DNA of 64,000 nt from Lithodes maja (Eukaryota; Arthropoda; Malacostraca; Decapoda; Lithodidae). Of this stretch, positions 30,546 through 42,317 are shown piece by piece (the stretch's first letter is position 1; the number at the start of each line of letters is the position of its first letter). The notes below the pieces were generated by a model that saw only the letters and a list, made by a program, of their open reading frames with translations, had not been told where the DNA came from and ran no database searches. The stretch lies in contig JBAKBP010000206.1 in NCBI GenBank assembly GCA_037953745.1, positions 62,001-126,000 of the forward strand, written 5' to 3'. The translations under genes were made by a program, and so were the position numbers.

Positions 30546-31371
30546 ATGGAAGTTAAATATCTCTAAGCTATAATGATTCAAATAAAATCAATCTAAATTA
30601 AAATTACTCCATATCTAAATTGAATTCAATCTGAAACAAGCTAATTTATATCCAAAGGTCTCACATAATAAATTGTATATAAAGTAAGGTTATAAGGGTT
30701 AATATTATCCAGGAATTAACTCACCAATAGTTCCACGTGGCAATGAGACAAAGGAGAACTTTTACCCAATATGGCGGACAATGGGGAAACGAGACTTCGG
30801 CCCTGAGGCTCAAGTCAAGTGAAAGAAAGAATCAAATGATTATATGGGAATGGACATGGATACTATGCTTATCTGTCAGTCAGTCATGGCGTCGATGAGA
30901 GCGTCGTGATGATGTAGATGTATGTATTGCTGTCAGTGTATTGTGATTAGAGGCACAAAAGCTCGATCAACTGAAGGCGGAAATTAGATGTTAACTGGTT
31001 GGTGCTCGTGGAGGCTCTTCTGTTTCCAGCCCTCTGCCTTGCTGCCGTGGCATACGCCAGGGCCCAAATTATCGTACCGATTCTATGTTGCTCAATACGA
31101 TAAATTATATTAATATATACGATAAATTCATATACTGTATACTACATAAGGCCATGTCAATATTGCTTAATAGCATATTAGGCCTTTTATAATCTTAACT
31201 TACTTATAATCTTATAATATACGATCTACTCGTCCTACGCCGTGCAGCGGGAACGACCGTGACGTCACAGAGACTTACGGTATCACATAAAGTGACGTAC
31301 CCTATCGTATTTACACGATACCTAGGACATCAGGGTCAGGGTCTATGGTCCAGGTTAAATCATCTACATAT
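30546..31371. other. Non-coding flank left of Gmr-2
   Basis: AT-rich, with TATACTGTATAC-type short palindromes. No gene or transposon is recognised. The last four bases (31368-31371, ATAT) are the target duplication of Gmr-2. Confidence 0.5.
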
Positions 31372-33188
31372 TGTTACGGCTGGATCGGCAATACATATTC
31401 GGGATTCTTGATCGTAGGACAGAAATGGCTTATGTGACAACGACACGCTCGATTCCAGTCCCAAATACTATATGCTCCAGACAACAAAAGCACCAACGCC
31501 CTACAGAGTTATCGTCTATGGTAACGAGGTACCTTAACTCGGCGAAAGTGTACAACAGGGGTAGGCTATGAGGCTAAACTCCCTCAGACATTTATAGGTT
31601 ACGTTATGACTAAAGAAATGCAATACTCAAGAAACTACGTTAATATTAAGCCTCTAATAATGTAGAATAGAAGCAGGCTAAAGGTATGACAGTGAAATGC
31701 TAAATGACAAATGTACACGCCTACTTGAAAGCGCGTGCACTAGAATAACTGTCCCCTACTAACATGCACTAGCATGTAGCATACAAGATGTTCATGATCC
31801 AGTAGATACCTAATAATACACATGGAAGGAACATAAATAGTAGTCACTTATTGTAATAATGAATCTATACTTGGAATAACTAAAAGGTTGCAGGCAACAG
31901 TACTGCGCCGGTAGCCTACTACCGCATAGGCTACTTCGCTTCTCTCACTCTGTCTCCCCTCTGAGTCCGTATGCGCCCTACGCAATAGAACTCCGGAAAC
32001 AGCAGCAAAACGACAGTGCAGTTAATTGATACATGAAAGTATTAATAGTGTTGTCTTGTGTGTGAGTAATGTGTATTGTAAAGTGTTACATACATAAACT
32101 TAAAGAGAGCTGCAATGCATAGTAAAATAAAGATATCACCCACTCATCATCCCCATGTGTTCTAGCTAGCAGGCCAAGTCACAGGAACAACGAGTCCCAG
32201 CACCGAAAGCGAGAACCCAGGAAAAGACTGCAGAGAACACAAGGACAGATAAATTACGTTACTCTACTATACCGGCACTACGAGCGAGCTGTAGTCTCTG
32301 GTACTGCACTCGCTCCTGGCTCGGTAGGCAAATCAAGGCTAAGTCCTCGCCCCTCTACAGACAACTCCTGGGCATGGTCGGGCTCTTACACATGGCACTA
32401 GTCTAGTCACAAATTGGATGATGAGCTGGGCATATAACTCGTGAACATGTAGAACGTTCACCAACTATCCTCATCAAGAAGATCGCTGTTCACATTAACC
32501 CCTTAAATCTAATACATGTAAATATATGCTTGTCCTAAGAGTAATACGAGAGGTGAGTGCTGAAACTCCTTTAGGACCTCAAGGGAAGGTTATGCATTTA
32601 AATAGAGAGAAGAATGAAATGAGAGTAATGTCGTCAGAGAGAAAGAGTGCAACCGTGAGAAATTGGGAGAGAGGGCAAGGGATGTTAGAATCTCAAAGGT
32701 TCTAGGCAACCTGATCATGGAACACACAGCGAGCCTCCAGGCAATGTGCAGTACGACAACATGGGCAACCCCGGCAGCATAGGCAGGCGGCAATGGACTA
32801 CCAACCCTGTCGCACCTAGCTATAAGCGCAAGGCTGCCAACCGGTCCATACGTCTGGCAACCACCACTCCGGCAGCGTGGCGCGTTGCTACCCTCTCGCT
32901 CTGAAAACTAACTCACTCTCTCTCTCTGAGTCCCATTGTCTTATCTATCAACTTCTCTATTGATACTACATATTAAATGGAAGGTCTCGACATGGCTTAA
33001 AACAAAACCCACCACTGGTTAGCACATGACGAGACCTTTGCAGAGATACAAAGAACATAGTTATACGTTGTCACACTCAATATAAGCAGCCAGCACGGCA
33101 CAGCGGCACACGGCACCGCACCGTGGCGGCACAGTGGAGTACCAAGGAGTACAATCAGGTTACGTTGCCACGCACTGGGTGCGTCACA
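31372..33188 (-). repeat. Gmr-2 3' LTR (left)
   Basis: 1817 bp. It shares TTATTGTAATAATG with its partner LTR, where both Gmr-1 LTRs have TTATTATAATAATG, which supports true pairing within each element. Confidence 0.95.
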
Positions 33189-33199
33189 GCCCCCCCAAG
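33189..33199 (-). promoter_or_regulatory. Polypurine tract of Gmr-2
   Basis: CTTGGGGGGGC in coding sense, directly before the 3' LTR, as in Gmr-1. Confidence 0.7.
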
Positions 33200-33469
33200 A
33201 TTTTAGATAATCGACCTTAGAAGCATTATCAAAATCTGACAGGCAACCAACCGACCTGCTACCCTTAGCTGCCACTAATTGCAAAAGGTGCACAACAACT
33301 GAAGTGTGAATTATACATAAAACACAATATCGCATGCATCATGCTACAACAATAAAGACTTACAAAACTAAAAAAAAAAATTCTCGTTTATTTTATTGTT
33401 TTATAATCTTTTTGGACGGCGTTATGATAGCCTAATTTTACTCCTGCTCAACCCACACACCGTGCACGA

Positions 33470-36400
33470 CTATCCTGGATCATCAACCCTTGATAGACAA
33501 TCTGCTATCACGTTCTCACTCCCGGCAATATGCTGAATGTTGAGATTATACTCTTGGAGCATTAGGGACCACCTGGTCAACCGCATATTCCGATTGTGAA
33601 ACTGATTTAGGAATTTCAAGGGATGATGGTCCGTATAAATCGTCACTACCGGGCCGTAGGCTGGAACATAAACTTCGAAATGTTTGAGCGACAAAACGAT
33701 AGCAAGAAGCTCCTTCTCTATAGTCGAGTAATTCCTTTGTGCCGAATTAAACTTGCGAGAAAAGAAGCTCACTGGGTGTTCCAAGCCCTCGGAATCAGTC
33801 TGCAGTAACACTGCCCCGGCACCCACACCGCTGGCATCAGTCGCCAGCTGAAAACTCCTGGAGAAGTCTGGGGCTCTCAAAATCGGATGTGTACACAGCA
33901 GGTGCTTGACTAGGTCGAAAGCCCTCTGACACTCCGCAGCCCAACAGAACTTCACTGACTTCGACAGTAGATCAGTTAACGGTGCTAAGACAGTAGAGTA
34001 TCCCCGGATGAAGCGCCTATAATAGCCTATCATACCCAGGAACCGCATGACCTGGCGCTTAGTGGTGGGCCTGGGAAACATTTTGATAGCCTGTATCTTG
34101 CTCAGGGGGGGGCACACCCGGCCTAACCCGACCACGAAGCCAAGATACTGCACAGTAGCCTTTACAAACTCGCACTTCCTCAGGTTCACCACCAGCCCAG
34201 CATCGTGCAACTTCCCAAACAGGGTCTCTAAGTGCCTTAGGTGATTATCAAAATTGTCATCATACACTATCACGTCATCAAGGTAGACCGTGCAGTTAGG
34301 GATTTCGTCACAAATATCGTTCATCAGGTTCTGAAACGTGGCAGGTGCGTTCTTAAGCCCATAAGGCATTACGTTACATTGGTAGGTCTTGCCATCTACC
34401 ACAAAACCACAAACTTGCTTAGCTCGGTCCGACAGGGGTACTTGCCAGTAGCCTTTTACAAGATCAATTTTAGTAAGGTACTTTGCATTCCCTATCTTGT
34501 CCACGCTGTCGTCAACTCGAGGCAAAGGGTAAGGGTTGGTAGTGGTCAAGCCATTTAGCCTACGAAAATCTATGCAGAACCGCACCTTGCCGTCAGGTTT
34601 TGGCTGCAACGTGACGGGTGATGTCCACTTCACATAACCTTCAGTGATCATCCCTCTCTCAACCATGTACTTTAACTCCTCCCGTAAAGCTGGCAACTTT
34701 ACCGGGGGCACACGGTAGGGCACTGACTTGAAGGGCACATTATCACCGACGTCCACGTCGTGCGTTACCTGAGTAGTGAGACCTGGGTGTTCGGCGAAAA
34801 CAGAGGGGTATGACCTGAACAGGCCTAGGACAGCAGCACCCTGGTGCTCAGGCAGGTGACTTACAGCTTGCCTAGCCTCTTGTTCAGTATTCCCCGCCCA
34901 CTGTTCCGCGGAAATGACACAGTCCCAGCTATCCTCCTCAGCAGCATGACTGTCCCCACCTCCTTGTCCACCCTGGCCGCTGCAGGCCAGCACAGGGACA
35001 GTGAGAGGCTCTGAGGGGCGTCTCACATACTCTTTCATGAGGTTAACATGACATAACTGATGTTTTTTTCTACGGTCAGGTGTTGCAACGAGATAATCAA
35101 GGTCGGACAGTTTCTTAGCCACCACATACGGCCCAATAAACTTGGCAGAAAGGGGGTGTCCAGGCAAAGGTAAAAGCAACATTACCTCCTGACCCACCGA
35201 AAACTCCCGAAGCTTCACCTTGGCGTCATACTGGTGCTTCATGACCGCCTGTGCATTAACCAAGTTATTACCTGCCGCTGCCATGCAACCTATAAGTCTC
35301 TCCCGGCTCTCAAGGATATATTTAAGTACAGACCCCGGCTTCTCTTCGCCCTCCCAGATCTCTTTCACCATACTTAAAGGTCCTCTCACATTATGGCCAA
35401 AGACTAGTTGATTTGGACTGAACCCCAGGCTCTCTCCTGGGACTTCACGTGCAGCGAACAGAACATACGGCAGACCCAAATCCCAATCAGTGTCATGTTC
35501 TGCACAGTAACAGCGTAGCATACTCTTCAGGGTCGAGTGCCACCGCTCCAAGACTCCCTGACTCTCGGGATGGTAGGCTGACGACACTACAGAACATATA
35601 CCGTGCAACTGAAGGGTTTGCTTGAACAATTTGGATGTAAAATTGCTCCCCTGGTCTGACTGCACCTCACGTGGAAATCCATAACGGGAACAGAACAATA
35701 ATAAGTTTTTAACAACTGCCTTTGCCGAGCCGTTTCTCATGGGGTATGCGTCCGGGTATCTCGTAGCCACATCCATGATTGTCAACAGGAATTTATTGCC
35801 ACTACTAGTAGGCGGGAAAGGGCCAACCAAATCTACTACAACTTTGCTGAACGGAGGCCCGGTGACAGGTATGGGAAACAAAGGTGCCTTCGGGATTGTC
35901 TGGTTAGGCTTCCCCGTTGTCTGGCAGGTCGCACACCCAGCTACCCATGCACAGACATCAGCCTTGACCCCAGGCCACCAGAAAAACCTGCCCAATGCCG
36001 CCAATGTTTTTGTTACCCCCAAATGACCCGCCACCGGCACATCATGCGCCAGACACAATAAGGACTCTCTATACTTATTTGGAACAACCACCTGGTCTAC
36101 TACCCTCGCACCGCCCTCCCACTTCGATTTGGGGTCTAGAAATCTGCGGTACAATATCCTGTTGAGCCTAAAGAAATCTCCCGGCTTCGCATCCCCATCT
36201 TCCTCCAACTCTATGGCACCATTGCTATAACGAGCTAGGCTAGCGTCTTGCAGCTGCTGCTCACTAATGTCCCTGGGCGTCAATGCATCAAGATGGTTTT
36301 GTAATAAGACATTACCCCGGCTAGTAGGCTCTACTGCCTTAGTGGCTCTCGCTACAGCTCTTGCCTCACGCGAAGTCTTACCCAACTCTGCCTTGTTACA

Positions 36401-38569
36401 CACCATATCTGGGCCAGAGTCAACTCCCGTGTTTATTATAGGTCCAAGTACCGAATCACCGAGAAGTGCAGCAGAATCAATGTCCCTTTTCCTGCCCTTA
36501 GCAACCTTCTCCTGATCCTTCCTCCACTGTCCCCGAGGTTGAGTGCTAGGCTGTGCAGGAGCCGCAGAGCGAGATCGGGTTACCACACAGGCCATCTCAT
36601 CCTGTTGGCACCTCCCAACCCATTCCCGATTCTCACCATCCACGTCGGCCGCCCTCTCGGCAACGACTAAGGGTGGAGTCCCGGAAGTGGGCACCGCAAA
36701 GTCGTTGCCGAGAAGAAGGTCGACGCCCTCAACTGGCAAACGCTCAACGATCCCTACATCCAGCTCCCTGCACACCTCTCCCACTCTCAACTCCAACCTC
36801 ACAAGTGGGTATGACCTAGTAGCATTTATACCCTGCACCACAACAACTCTGGCCGCATTTATCGGTTTCCCTGTGAAGTTCCTCAACAAAGTTTGCGAAG
36901 CCCCCGTATCCCTCAGCAAGTCAACCCTCCGTAGTTCACTCCCCCAGCTCACAAACCCGTGCCCCCGATGGCCACAGAAAGTGTCCCGGACAGGTGTCGA
37001 GCCTTCCGTACGCTTCTTTACCGTGTGTGCCTCAGCTGCTGACAACCTACCCCGGGCAGTTGCTGCAGCCTTCAGAGACACACCGATACTGTGAACCAAT
37101 GACACCGGCTTAGCGGGAGTGTTACTAGGGCACTCACGTGAATAATGGCCTAGCTTCTGACATTTGTAACATTTCACATCCCCAATGGGCTTCTTCCCTT
37201 GTGCGGGCGAAGAAGGGGCCTGACCTTTAGTAAACGGGAGAGGCTTGTGTTTGTAGGTGTTATTAGGTGCAATGCATTTAGTGTGGTTATGTGTGTCATA
37301 GGATTTGTTATTATCGAAAACTCTGGTGGGTGGGGTATAGCGCCCCTTCTGCCCTGACTCAGCCCTCTGAGCGGCACCGCAACCACGAATCAATGATAAT
37401 CTGAGGTCTGCCATCTTGGCAGCCTCCTCTACTGTCTTGGGACATTTTTCCTTAATGTTCAGCGTTAGATCGGTTCCAGTACATTTGTAAAACTGTTCCA
37501 GATAGAAAAGTTGCTTAATTTCCTCAGCCGACTCTGCGTGCTCGGACCGAAACCAGTTATTACCTGCATCTGTTAAGTCCCGTGCGTGCTCCATAAAACT
37601 GACGTCGCTCTTCTTATTCACGCCACGGAACTTCAATCTATAAGTTTCGGGTTGCAGTTCGTAGGCCCGGAGCACAGCCTCCTTCACCAGTCCATACACT
37701 ACACTCTCGTCCAGTGACAGTGCATCGTAGGCTTTCAACCCCTTACCCACTAGACGTGATGAAACTAATGCTGCCCATTTAACCTCCGGCCAGTCATACT
37801 CACGACACTTCTTTTCGAAACGAGCAAAAAACTCAGTCACTGCTGTCTCATCAAATGCGGGTACTAACTTAATTAAATGCGAAAGTGAGTCTGTAACCCA
37901 GTGCCCACCACCGAGATGACGCCCCGTGGTCTCTACTCTAGACTTCTTGACATCCATTTCAGCCTGGTACCTGGTTGCATCCTGATTGGCTTGGATTCTA
38001 GCAACCTCTATGCGTTCTATACTAGCCTGTTGTATCTGAGTCTCCTGCAGCTTAAACTTAGCTAGTTCTAGCTGAAATAACATCTCAGGAGACAGGCCTG
38101 GGGGGGGAGAGCACAAAATGGGGGATCCACACCGAGACGTGTTTACGGGTAAGCCAGCTTGCCCTTGAGAACCCTCCTGCTGCATCGTGCTAAGACTCGC
38201 TGGCTGAGGGCCCAGCTCAGGGGTAGAGTGGAATGGAGGCTTGGAGGGAACCCCCCAAGACCCCACTCCACCCACCGCCCCATCGCCATCACCCAACAAA
38301 CATGCCACCAAATTCTTCTTGGGCCAACTGTCAGGACAGTCCCGCCCCAAAACCGTGGCTAAACAGCGAAGACCGTAACAATCAATAGCCTGCAGGCGCT
38401 GTTCGGTCAAAGGTGTCTGCAAAAATGCCCGGGCATCCCTCTCTCCACTTATAACACTCCCCTCCCTAAACATCTGTTGTACTTGCTGGTTACTAGGCTG
38501 TACCGTGTTATCCTCCCCCGTAAATGATGAGTCATTAGACATAGTGCTGGTTATACAATTGCTGTTCAT
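33470..38569 (-). CDS. Gmr-2 Gag-Pol polyprotein: CA - zinc knuckle - PR - IN - RT - RNase H
   Basis: A single 1699-codon ORF. Domains by residue: coil-like 165-215; capsid 225-395 with SCAN-like second half; CCHC knuckle 467-480; retropepsin DTGAS 554-558; integrase zinc site H842, H849, C879, C882; DD35E triad D913, D972, E1008; GPY/F near 1144-1150; RT with FRRL and active site YLDD at 1429-1432; RNase H with D1578, E1620, D1648; end at SRVDDPG. All key catalytic residues I looked for are present. Gag and Pol are one frame, with no slippage site or stop between, so the ratio of Gag to Pol would have to be set in another way (inference). It is expected to act in cytoplasmic particles for reverse transcription and in the nucleus for integration. 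Confidence 0.96.
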   Translation of the reverse strand: MNSNCITSTMSNDSSFTGEDNTVQPSNQQVQQMFREGSVISGERDARAFLQTPLTEQRLQAIDCYGLRCLATVLGRDCPDSWPKKNLVACLLGDGDGAVGGVGSWGVPSKPPFHSTPELGPQPASLSTMQQEGSQGQAGLPVNTSRCGSPILCSPPPGLSPEMLFQLELAKFKLQETQIQQASIERIEVARIQANQDATRYQAEMDVKKSRVETTGRHLGGGHWVTDSLSHLIKLVPAFDETAVTEFFARFEKKCREYDWPEVKWAALVSSRLVGKGLKAYDALSLDESVVYGLVKEAVLRAYELQPETYRLKFRGVNKKSDVSFMEHARDLTDAGNNWFRSEHAESAEEIKQLFYLEQFYKCTGTDLTLNIKEKCPKTVEEAAKMADLRLSLIRGCGAAQRAESGQKGRYTPPTRVFDNNKSYDTHNHTKCIAPNNTYKHKPLPFTKGQAPSSPAQGKKPIGDVKCYKCQKLGHYSRECPSNTPAKPVSLVHSIGVSLKAAATARGRLSAAEAHTVKKRTEGSTPVRDTFCGHRGHGFVSWGSELRRVDLLRDTGASQTLLRNFTGKPINAARVVVVQGINATRSYPLVRLELRVGEVCRELDVGIVERLPVEGVDLLLGNDFAVPTSGTPPLVVAERAADVDGENREWVGRCQQDEMACVVTRSRSAAPAQPSTQPRGQWRKDQEKVAKGRKRDIDSAALLGDSVLGPIINTGVDSGPDMVCNKAELGKTSREARAVARATKAVEPTSRGNVLLQNHLDALTPRDISEQQLQDASLARYSNGAIELEEDGDAKPGDFFRLNRILYRRFLDPKSKWEGGARVVDQVVVPNKYRESLLCLAHDVPVAGHLGVTKTLAALGRFFWWPGVKADVCAWVAGCATCQTTGKPNQTIPKAPLFPIPVTGPPFSKVVVDLVGPFPPTSSGNKFLLTIMDVATRYPDAYPMRNGSAKAVVKNLLLFCSRYGFPREVQSDQGSNFTSKLFKQTLQLHGICSVVSSAYHPESQGVLERWHSTLKSMLRCYCAEHDTDWDLGLPYVLFAAREVPGESLGFSPNQLVFGHNVRGPLSMVKEIWEGEEKPGSVLKYILESRERLIGCMAAAGNNLVNAQAVMKHQYDAKVKLREFSVGQEVMLLLPLPGHPLSAKFIGPYVVAKKLSDLDYLVATPDRRKKHQLCHVNLMKEYVRRPSEPLTVPVLACSGQGGQGGGDSHAAEEDSWDCVISAEQWAGNTEQEARQAVSHLPEHQGAAVLGLFRSYPSVFAEHPGLTTQVTHDVDVGDNVPFKSVPYRVPPVKLPALREELKYMVERGMITEGYVKWTSPVTLQPKPDGKVRFCIDFRRLNGLTTTNPYPLPRVDDSVDKIGNAKYLTKIDLVKGYWQVPLSDRAKQVCGFVVDGKTYQCNVMPYGLKNAPATFQNLMNDICDEIPNCTVYLDDVIVYDDNFDNHLRHLETLFGKLHDAGLVVNLRKCEFVKATVQYLGFVVGLGRVCPPLSKIQAIKMFPRPTTKRQVMRFLGMIGYYRRFIRGYSTVLAPLTDLLSKSVKFCWAAECQRAFDLVKHLLCTHPILRAPDFSRSFQLATDASGVGAGAVLLQTDSEGLEHPVSFFSRKFNSAQRNYSTIEKELLAIVLSLKHFEVYVPAYGPVVTIYTDHHPLKFLNQFHNRNMRLTRWSLMLQEYNLNIQHIAGSENVIADCLSRVDDPG

Positions 38570-38792
38570 AAAAAAAAAAGAAGTGCTTATTACTAATTGC
38601 AGTCTCGACTCACAAAATGTTAAAGATGCTTGAATGACTCTACTCTAGACACCCCTAACGAAACAATCTGCAAGTCCACCAATACAATAATGACACAATA
38701 AAAATTCCTCCAATATGCAAGAAAATTCTAGCCAGCTCTACTAGGTAGCATAGAATAGTTCTCCAAAAAACATGTGATAGGATACTACTGAA
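38570..38792. other. Gmr-2 leader between PBS and gag
   Basis: Non-coding leader, near-identical to 9485-9705 of Gmr-1, with an A-rich run (AAAAAAAAAGAA) before the start codon. Confidence 0.65.
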
Positions 38793-38810
38793 TCTTGTGC
38801 AAGGTCGCCA
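38793..38810 (-). promoter_or_regulatory. Primer-binding site of Gmr-2
   Basis: TGGCGACCTTGCACAAGA in coding sense, three bases from the 5' LTR. Identical to Gmr-1. Confidence 0.7.
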
Positions 38811-38813
38811 TTT

Positions 38814-40621
38814 TGTTACGGCTGGATCGGCAATACATATTCGGGATTCTTGATCGTAGGACAGAAATGGCTTATGTGACAACGACACGCTCGATTCCAG
38901 TCCCAAATACTATATGCTCCAGACAACAAAAGCACCAACGCCCTACAGAGTTATCGTCTATGGTAACGAGGTACCTTAACTCGGCGAAAGTGTACAACAG
39001 GGGTAGGCTATGAGGCTAAACTCCCTCAGACATTTATAGGTTACGTTATTACTAAAGAAATGCAATACTCAAGAAACTACGTTAATATTAAGCCTCTAAT
39101 AATGTAGAATAGAAGCAGGCTAAAGGTATGACAGTGAAATGCTAAATGACAAATGTACACGCCTACTTGAAAGCGCGTGCACTAGAATAACTGTCCCCTA
39201 CTAACATGCACTAGCATGTAGCATACAAGATGTTCATGATCCAGTAGATACCTAATAATACACATGGAAGGAACATAAATAGTAGTCACTTATTGTAATA
39301 ATGAATCTATACTTGGAATAACTAAAAGGTTGCAGGCAACAGTACTGCGCCGGTAGCCTACTACCGCATAGGCTACTTCGCTTCTCTCACTCTGTCTCCC
39401 CTCTGAGTCTGTATGCGCCCTACGCAACAGAACTCCGGACACAGCAGCAAAACGACAGTGCAGTTAATTGATACATGAAAGTATTAATAGTGTTGTCTTG
39501 TGTGTGAGTAATGTGTACTGTAAAGTGTTACATACATAAACTTAAAGAGAGCTGCAATGCATAGTAAAATAAAGATATAACCCACTCATCATCCCCATGT
39601 GTTCTAGCTAGCAGGCCAAGTCACAGGAACAACGAGTCCCAGCACCGAAAGCGAGAACCCAGGAAAAGACTGTAGAGAACACAAGGACAGATAAATTACG
39701 TTACTCTACTATACCGGCACTACGAGCGAGCTGTAGTCTCTGGTGCTGCACTCGCTCCTGGCTCGGTAGGCAAATCAAGGCTAAGTCCTCGCCCCTCTAC
39801 AGACAACTCCTGGGCATGGTCGGGCTCTTACACATGGCACTAGTCTAGTCACAAATTGGATGATGAGCTGGGCATATAACTCGTGAACATGTAGAACGTT
39901 CACCAACTATCCTCATCAAGAAGATCGCTGTTCACATTAACCCCTTAAATCTAATACATGTAAATATATGCTTGTCCTAAGAGTAATACGAGAGGTGAGT
40001 GCTGAAACTCCTTTAGGACCTCAAGGGAAGGGTATGCATTTAAATAGAGAGAAGAATGAAATGAGAGTAATGTCGTCAGAGAGAAAGAGTGCAACCGTGA
40101 GAAATTGGGAGAGAGGGCAAGGGATGTTAGAATCTCAAAGGTTCTAGGCAACCTGGTCATAGAGCACACAGCGAGCCTCCAGGCAATGTGCTGTACGACA
40201 ACATGGGCAGCCCAGGCAGCATAGGCAGGCGGCAATGTACTACCAACCCTGTCGCACCTAGCTATAAGCGCAGGGCTGCCAACCGGTCCATACGTCTGGC
40301 AACCACCCCCCCGGCAGCGTGGCGCACCGCTACCCTCTCGCTCTGAAGTCTAACTCACTCTCTCTCTCTGAATTCCCACTGTCTTATCTATCAACTTCTC
40401 TATCGATACTACATATTAAATGGAAGGTCTCGACATGGCTTAAAACAAAACCCACCACTGGTTAGCAAATGACGAGACCTTTGCAGAGATACAAAGAACA
40501 TAGTTATACGTTGTCACACTCAATATAAGCAGCCAGCATGGTACAGCGTGGTACCGTGGTGGTACAGTGGAGTACCAAGGAGTACAATCAGGTTACGTTG
40601 CCACGCACTGGGTGCGTCACA
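38814..40621 (-). repeat. Gmr-2 5' LTR (right)
   Basis: 1808 bp, ending GGTGCGTCACA before the duplication ATAT. It carries many private changes (for example near 39410, 39580, 40155-40195 and 40535-40565). Confidence 0.95.
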
Positions 40622-40937
40622 ATATATACTGTATACAGTATATTGCAAATACATGTTTTTCTCTATCTTATAACTTACCTATTAGGCTACATGTCATAAT
40701 ATATTCTTCGCTTCATTCATAATATTCATGTATATTTTCAGACGTACATGGAGGCTTCGTTAAAAGTATGATTGACACTTATTAACTCGTAGCTTTTTCA
40801 GAGAGAGAGAGAGAGAGAGAGCACATACGGATAGACATACAGATATATAGAAAGGCTTAATGGATAAACAAAGATAGATAGATGAATATATAGATTTACG
40901 CAAACAATAGGTTAGTTAAATGACACAGACATCACGC

Positions 40938-40997
<60 letters not shown>

Positions 40998-41124
40998 GGT
41001 AATATACAGACAATAAACACATGCAGATAAACCCATTCTCTTTACACTATACCTCATCTCAACATCTTCCACGAAAATCATGACCTTTTTTTGCCATCTT
41101 CAGGGATACATTTATTGATCCCAG
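40622..41124. other. Simple-repeat-rich spacer
   Basis: It holds TATACTGTATACAGTATA palindromes at 40624-40642, (GA)n at 40799-40821 and (CA)n at about 40937-40996. No gene. Confidence 0.7.
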
Positions 41125-42317
41125 TGGACAGACAAAATACAGAGGCACAGACAACACAGCTAGGTAAGACACACTTACAGAACCCAAACACATAGAATAA
41201 TACACAGACAGAATACCAATACACAGAACACAGACTGAACACAAACAGAACACAGACAGCCATAACACAGATATAACACAAACAGACATAACACAGACAT
41301 AATACCAATAGACAGAACAGACATAACACGAACAGACATAATACAGACATTATACCAATAGACAGAACATACAGTACATACCACGAACATACATAACACA
41401 GATATACACAAACAGAACACAAACAGAACACAAATAGACAGAACACAGACAGAATACCAATAGACAGAACACAGACAGAATACCAATAGACAGAATACCA
41501 ATAGACAGAACACAGACAGAATACCAACAGACAGAACACAAACAGAATACCAACAGACAGAACACAGACATAATACCAATAGACATAACACAGACAGAAG
41601 ACCAATAGACAGAACACAGACAGAATACCAACAGACAGAACACAGACAGAATACCAACAGAATACCAATAGACAGAACACAGACAGAAGACCAATAGACA
41701 GAACACAGACAGAATACCAATAGACAGAACACAGACAGAAGACCAATAGACAGAATACCAACAGACAGAACAGACAGAATACCAATAGACAGAACAAAGA
41801 CAGAAGACCAATAGACAGAACACAGACAGAATACCAACAGACAGAACATAAACAGAATACCAAGACAGAACACAGACAGAATACCAACAGACAGAACACA
41901 GACAGAATACCAATAGACAGAACACAAACAGAATACCAATAGACAGAACACAGACAGAACACAGATAGAATACCAACAGACAGAACACAGACAGAATACC
42001 AACAGACAGAACACAGACAGAATACCAACAGACAGAACACAGACAGAATAGCAATAGACATAACAGACATAATACCAACAGACAGAACACAAACAGAATA
42101 CCAACAGACAGAACACAAACAGAATCCCAATAGACAGAACACAGACAGAAAACCAACAGACAGAACACAAACAGAATACCAACAGACAGAACACAAACAG
42201 AATACCAATAGACAGAACACAGACAGAATACCAACAGACAGAACACAAACAGAATACCAACAGACAGAACACAAACAGAATACCAATAGATAGAACACAG
42301 ACACAGACACAAACACA
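41125..42317. repeat. 26-bp minisatellite, ~45 imperfect units
   Basis: The unit contains ACAGACAGAATACCAA followed by YAGACAGAAC, period 26 bp. All three minus frames are stop-free over ~300-400 codons with the same Val/Leu/Cys/Tyr pattern, which is a property of the repeat and not of a gene. The array resumes at 44436-44515 beyond a LINE insertion. Confidence 0.9.

Larger units (their letters stand above)
31372..40621 (-). mobile_element. Gmr-2: full-length Gmr1-like LTR retrotransposon with intact gag-pol (9250 bp)
   Basis: Same structure as Gmr-1: LTRs 31372-33188 and 38814-40621, purine tract 33189-33199, PBS 38793-38810, and one gag-pol ORF 33470-38569. The 4-bp duplication is ATAT (31368-31371 and 40622-40625). 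The LTRs differ at more than 25 positions plus rearranged GC-rich repeats near 33105-33135 and 40535-40565, several-fold more than in Gmr-1, yet the ORF is intact. Confidence 0.95.
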
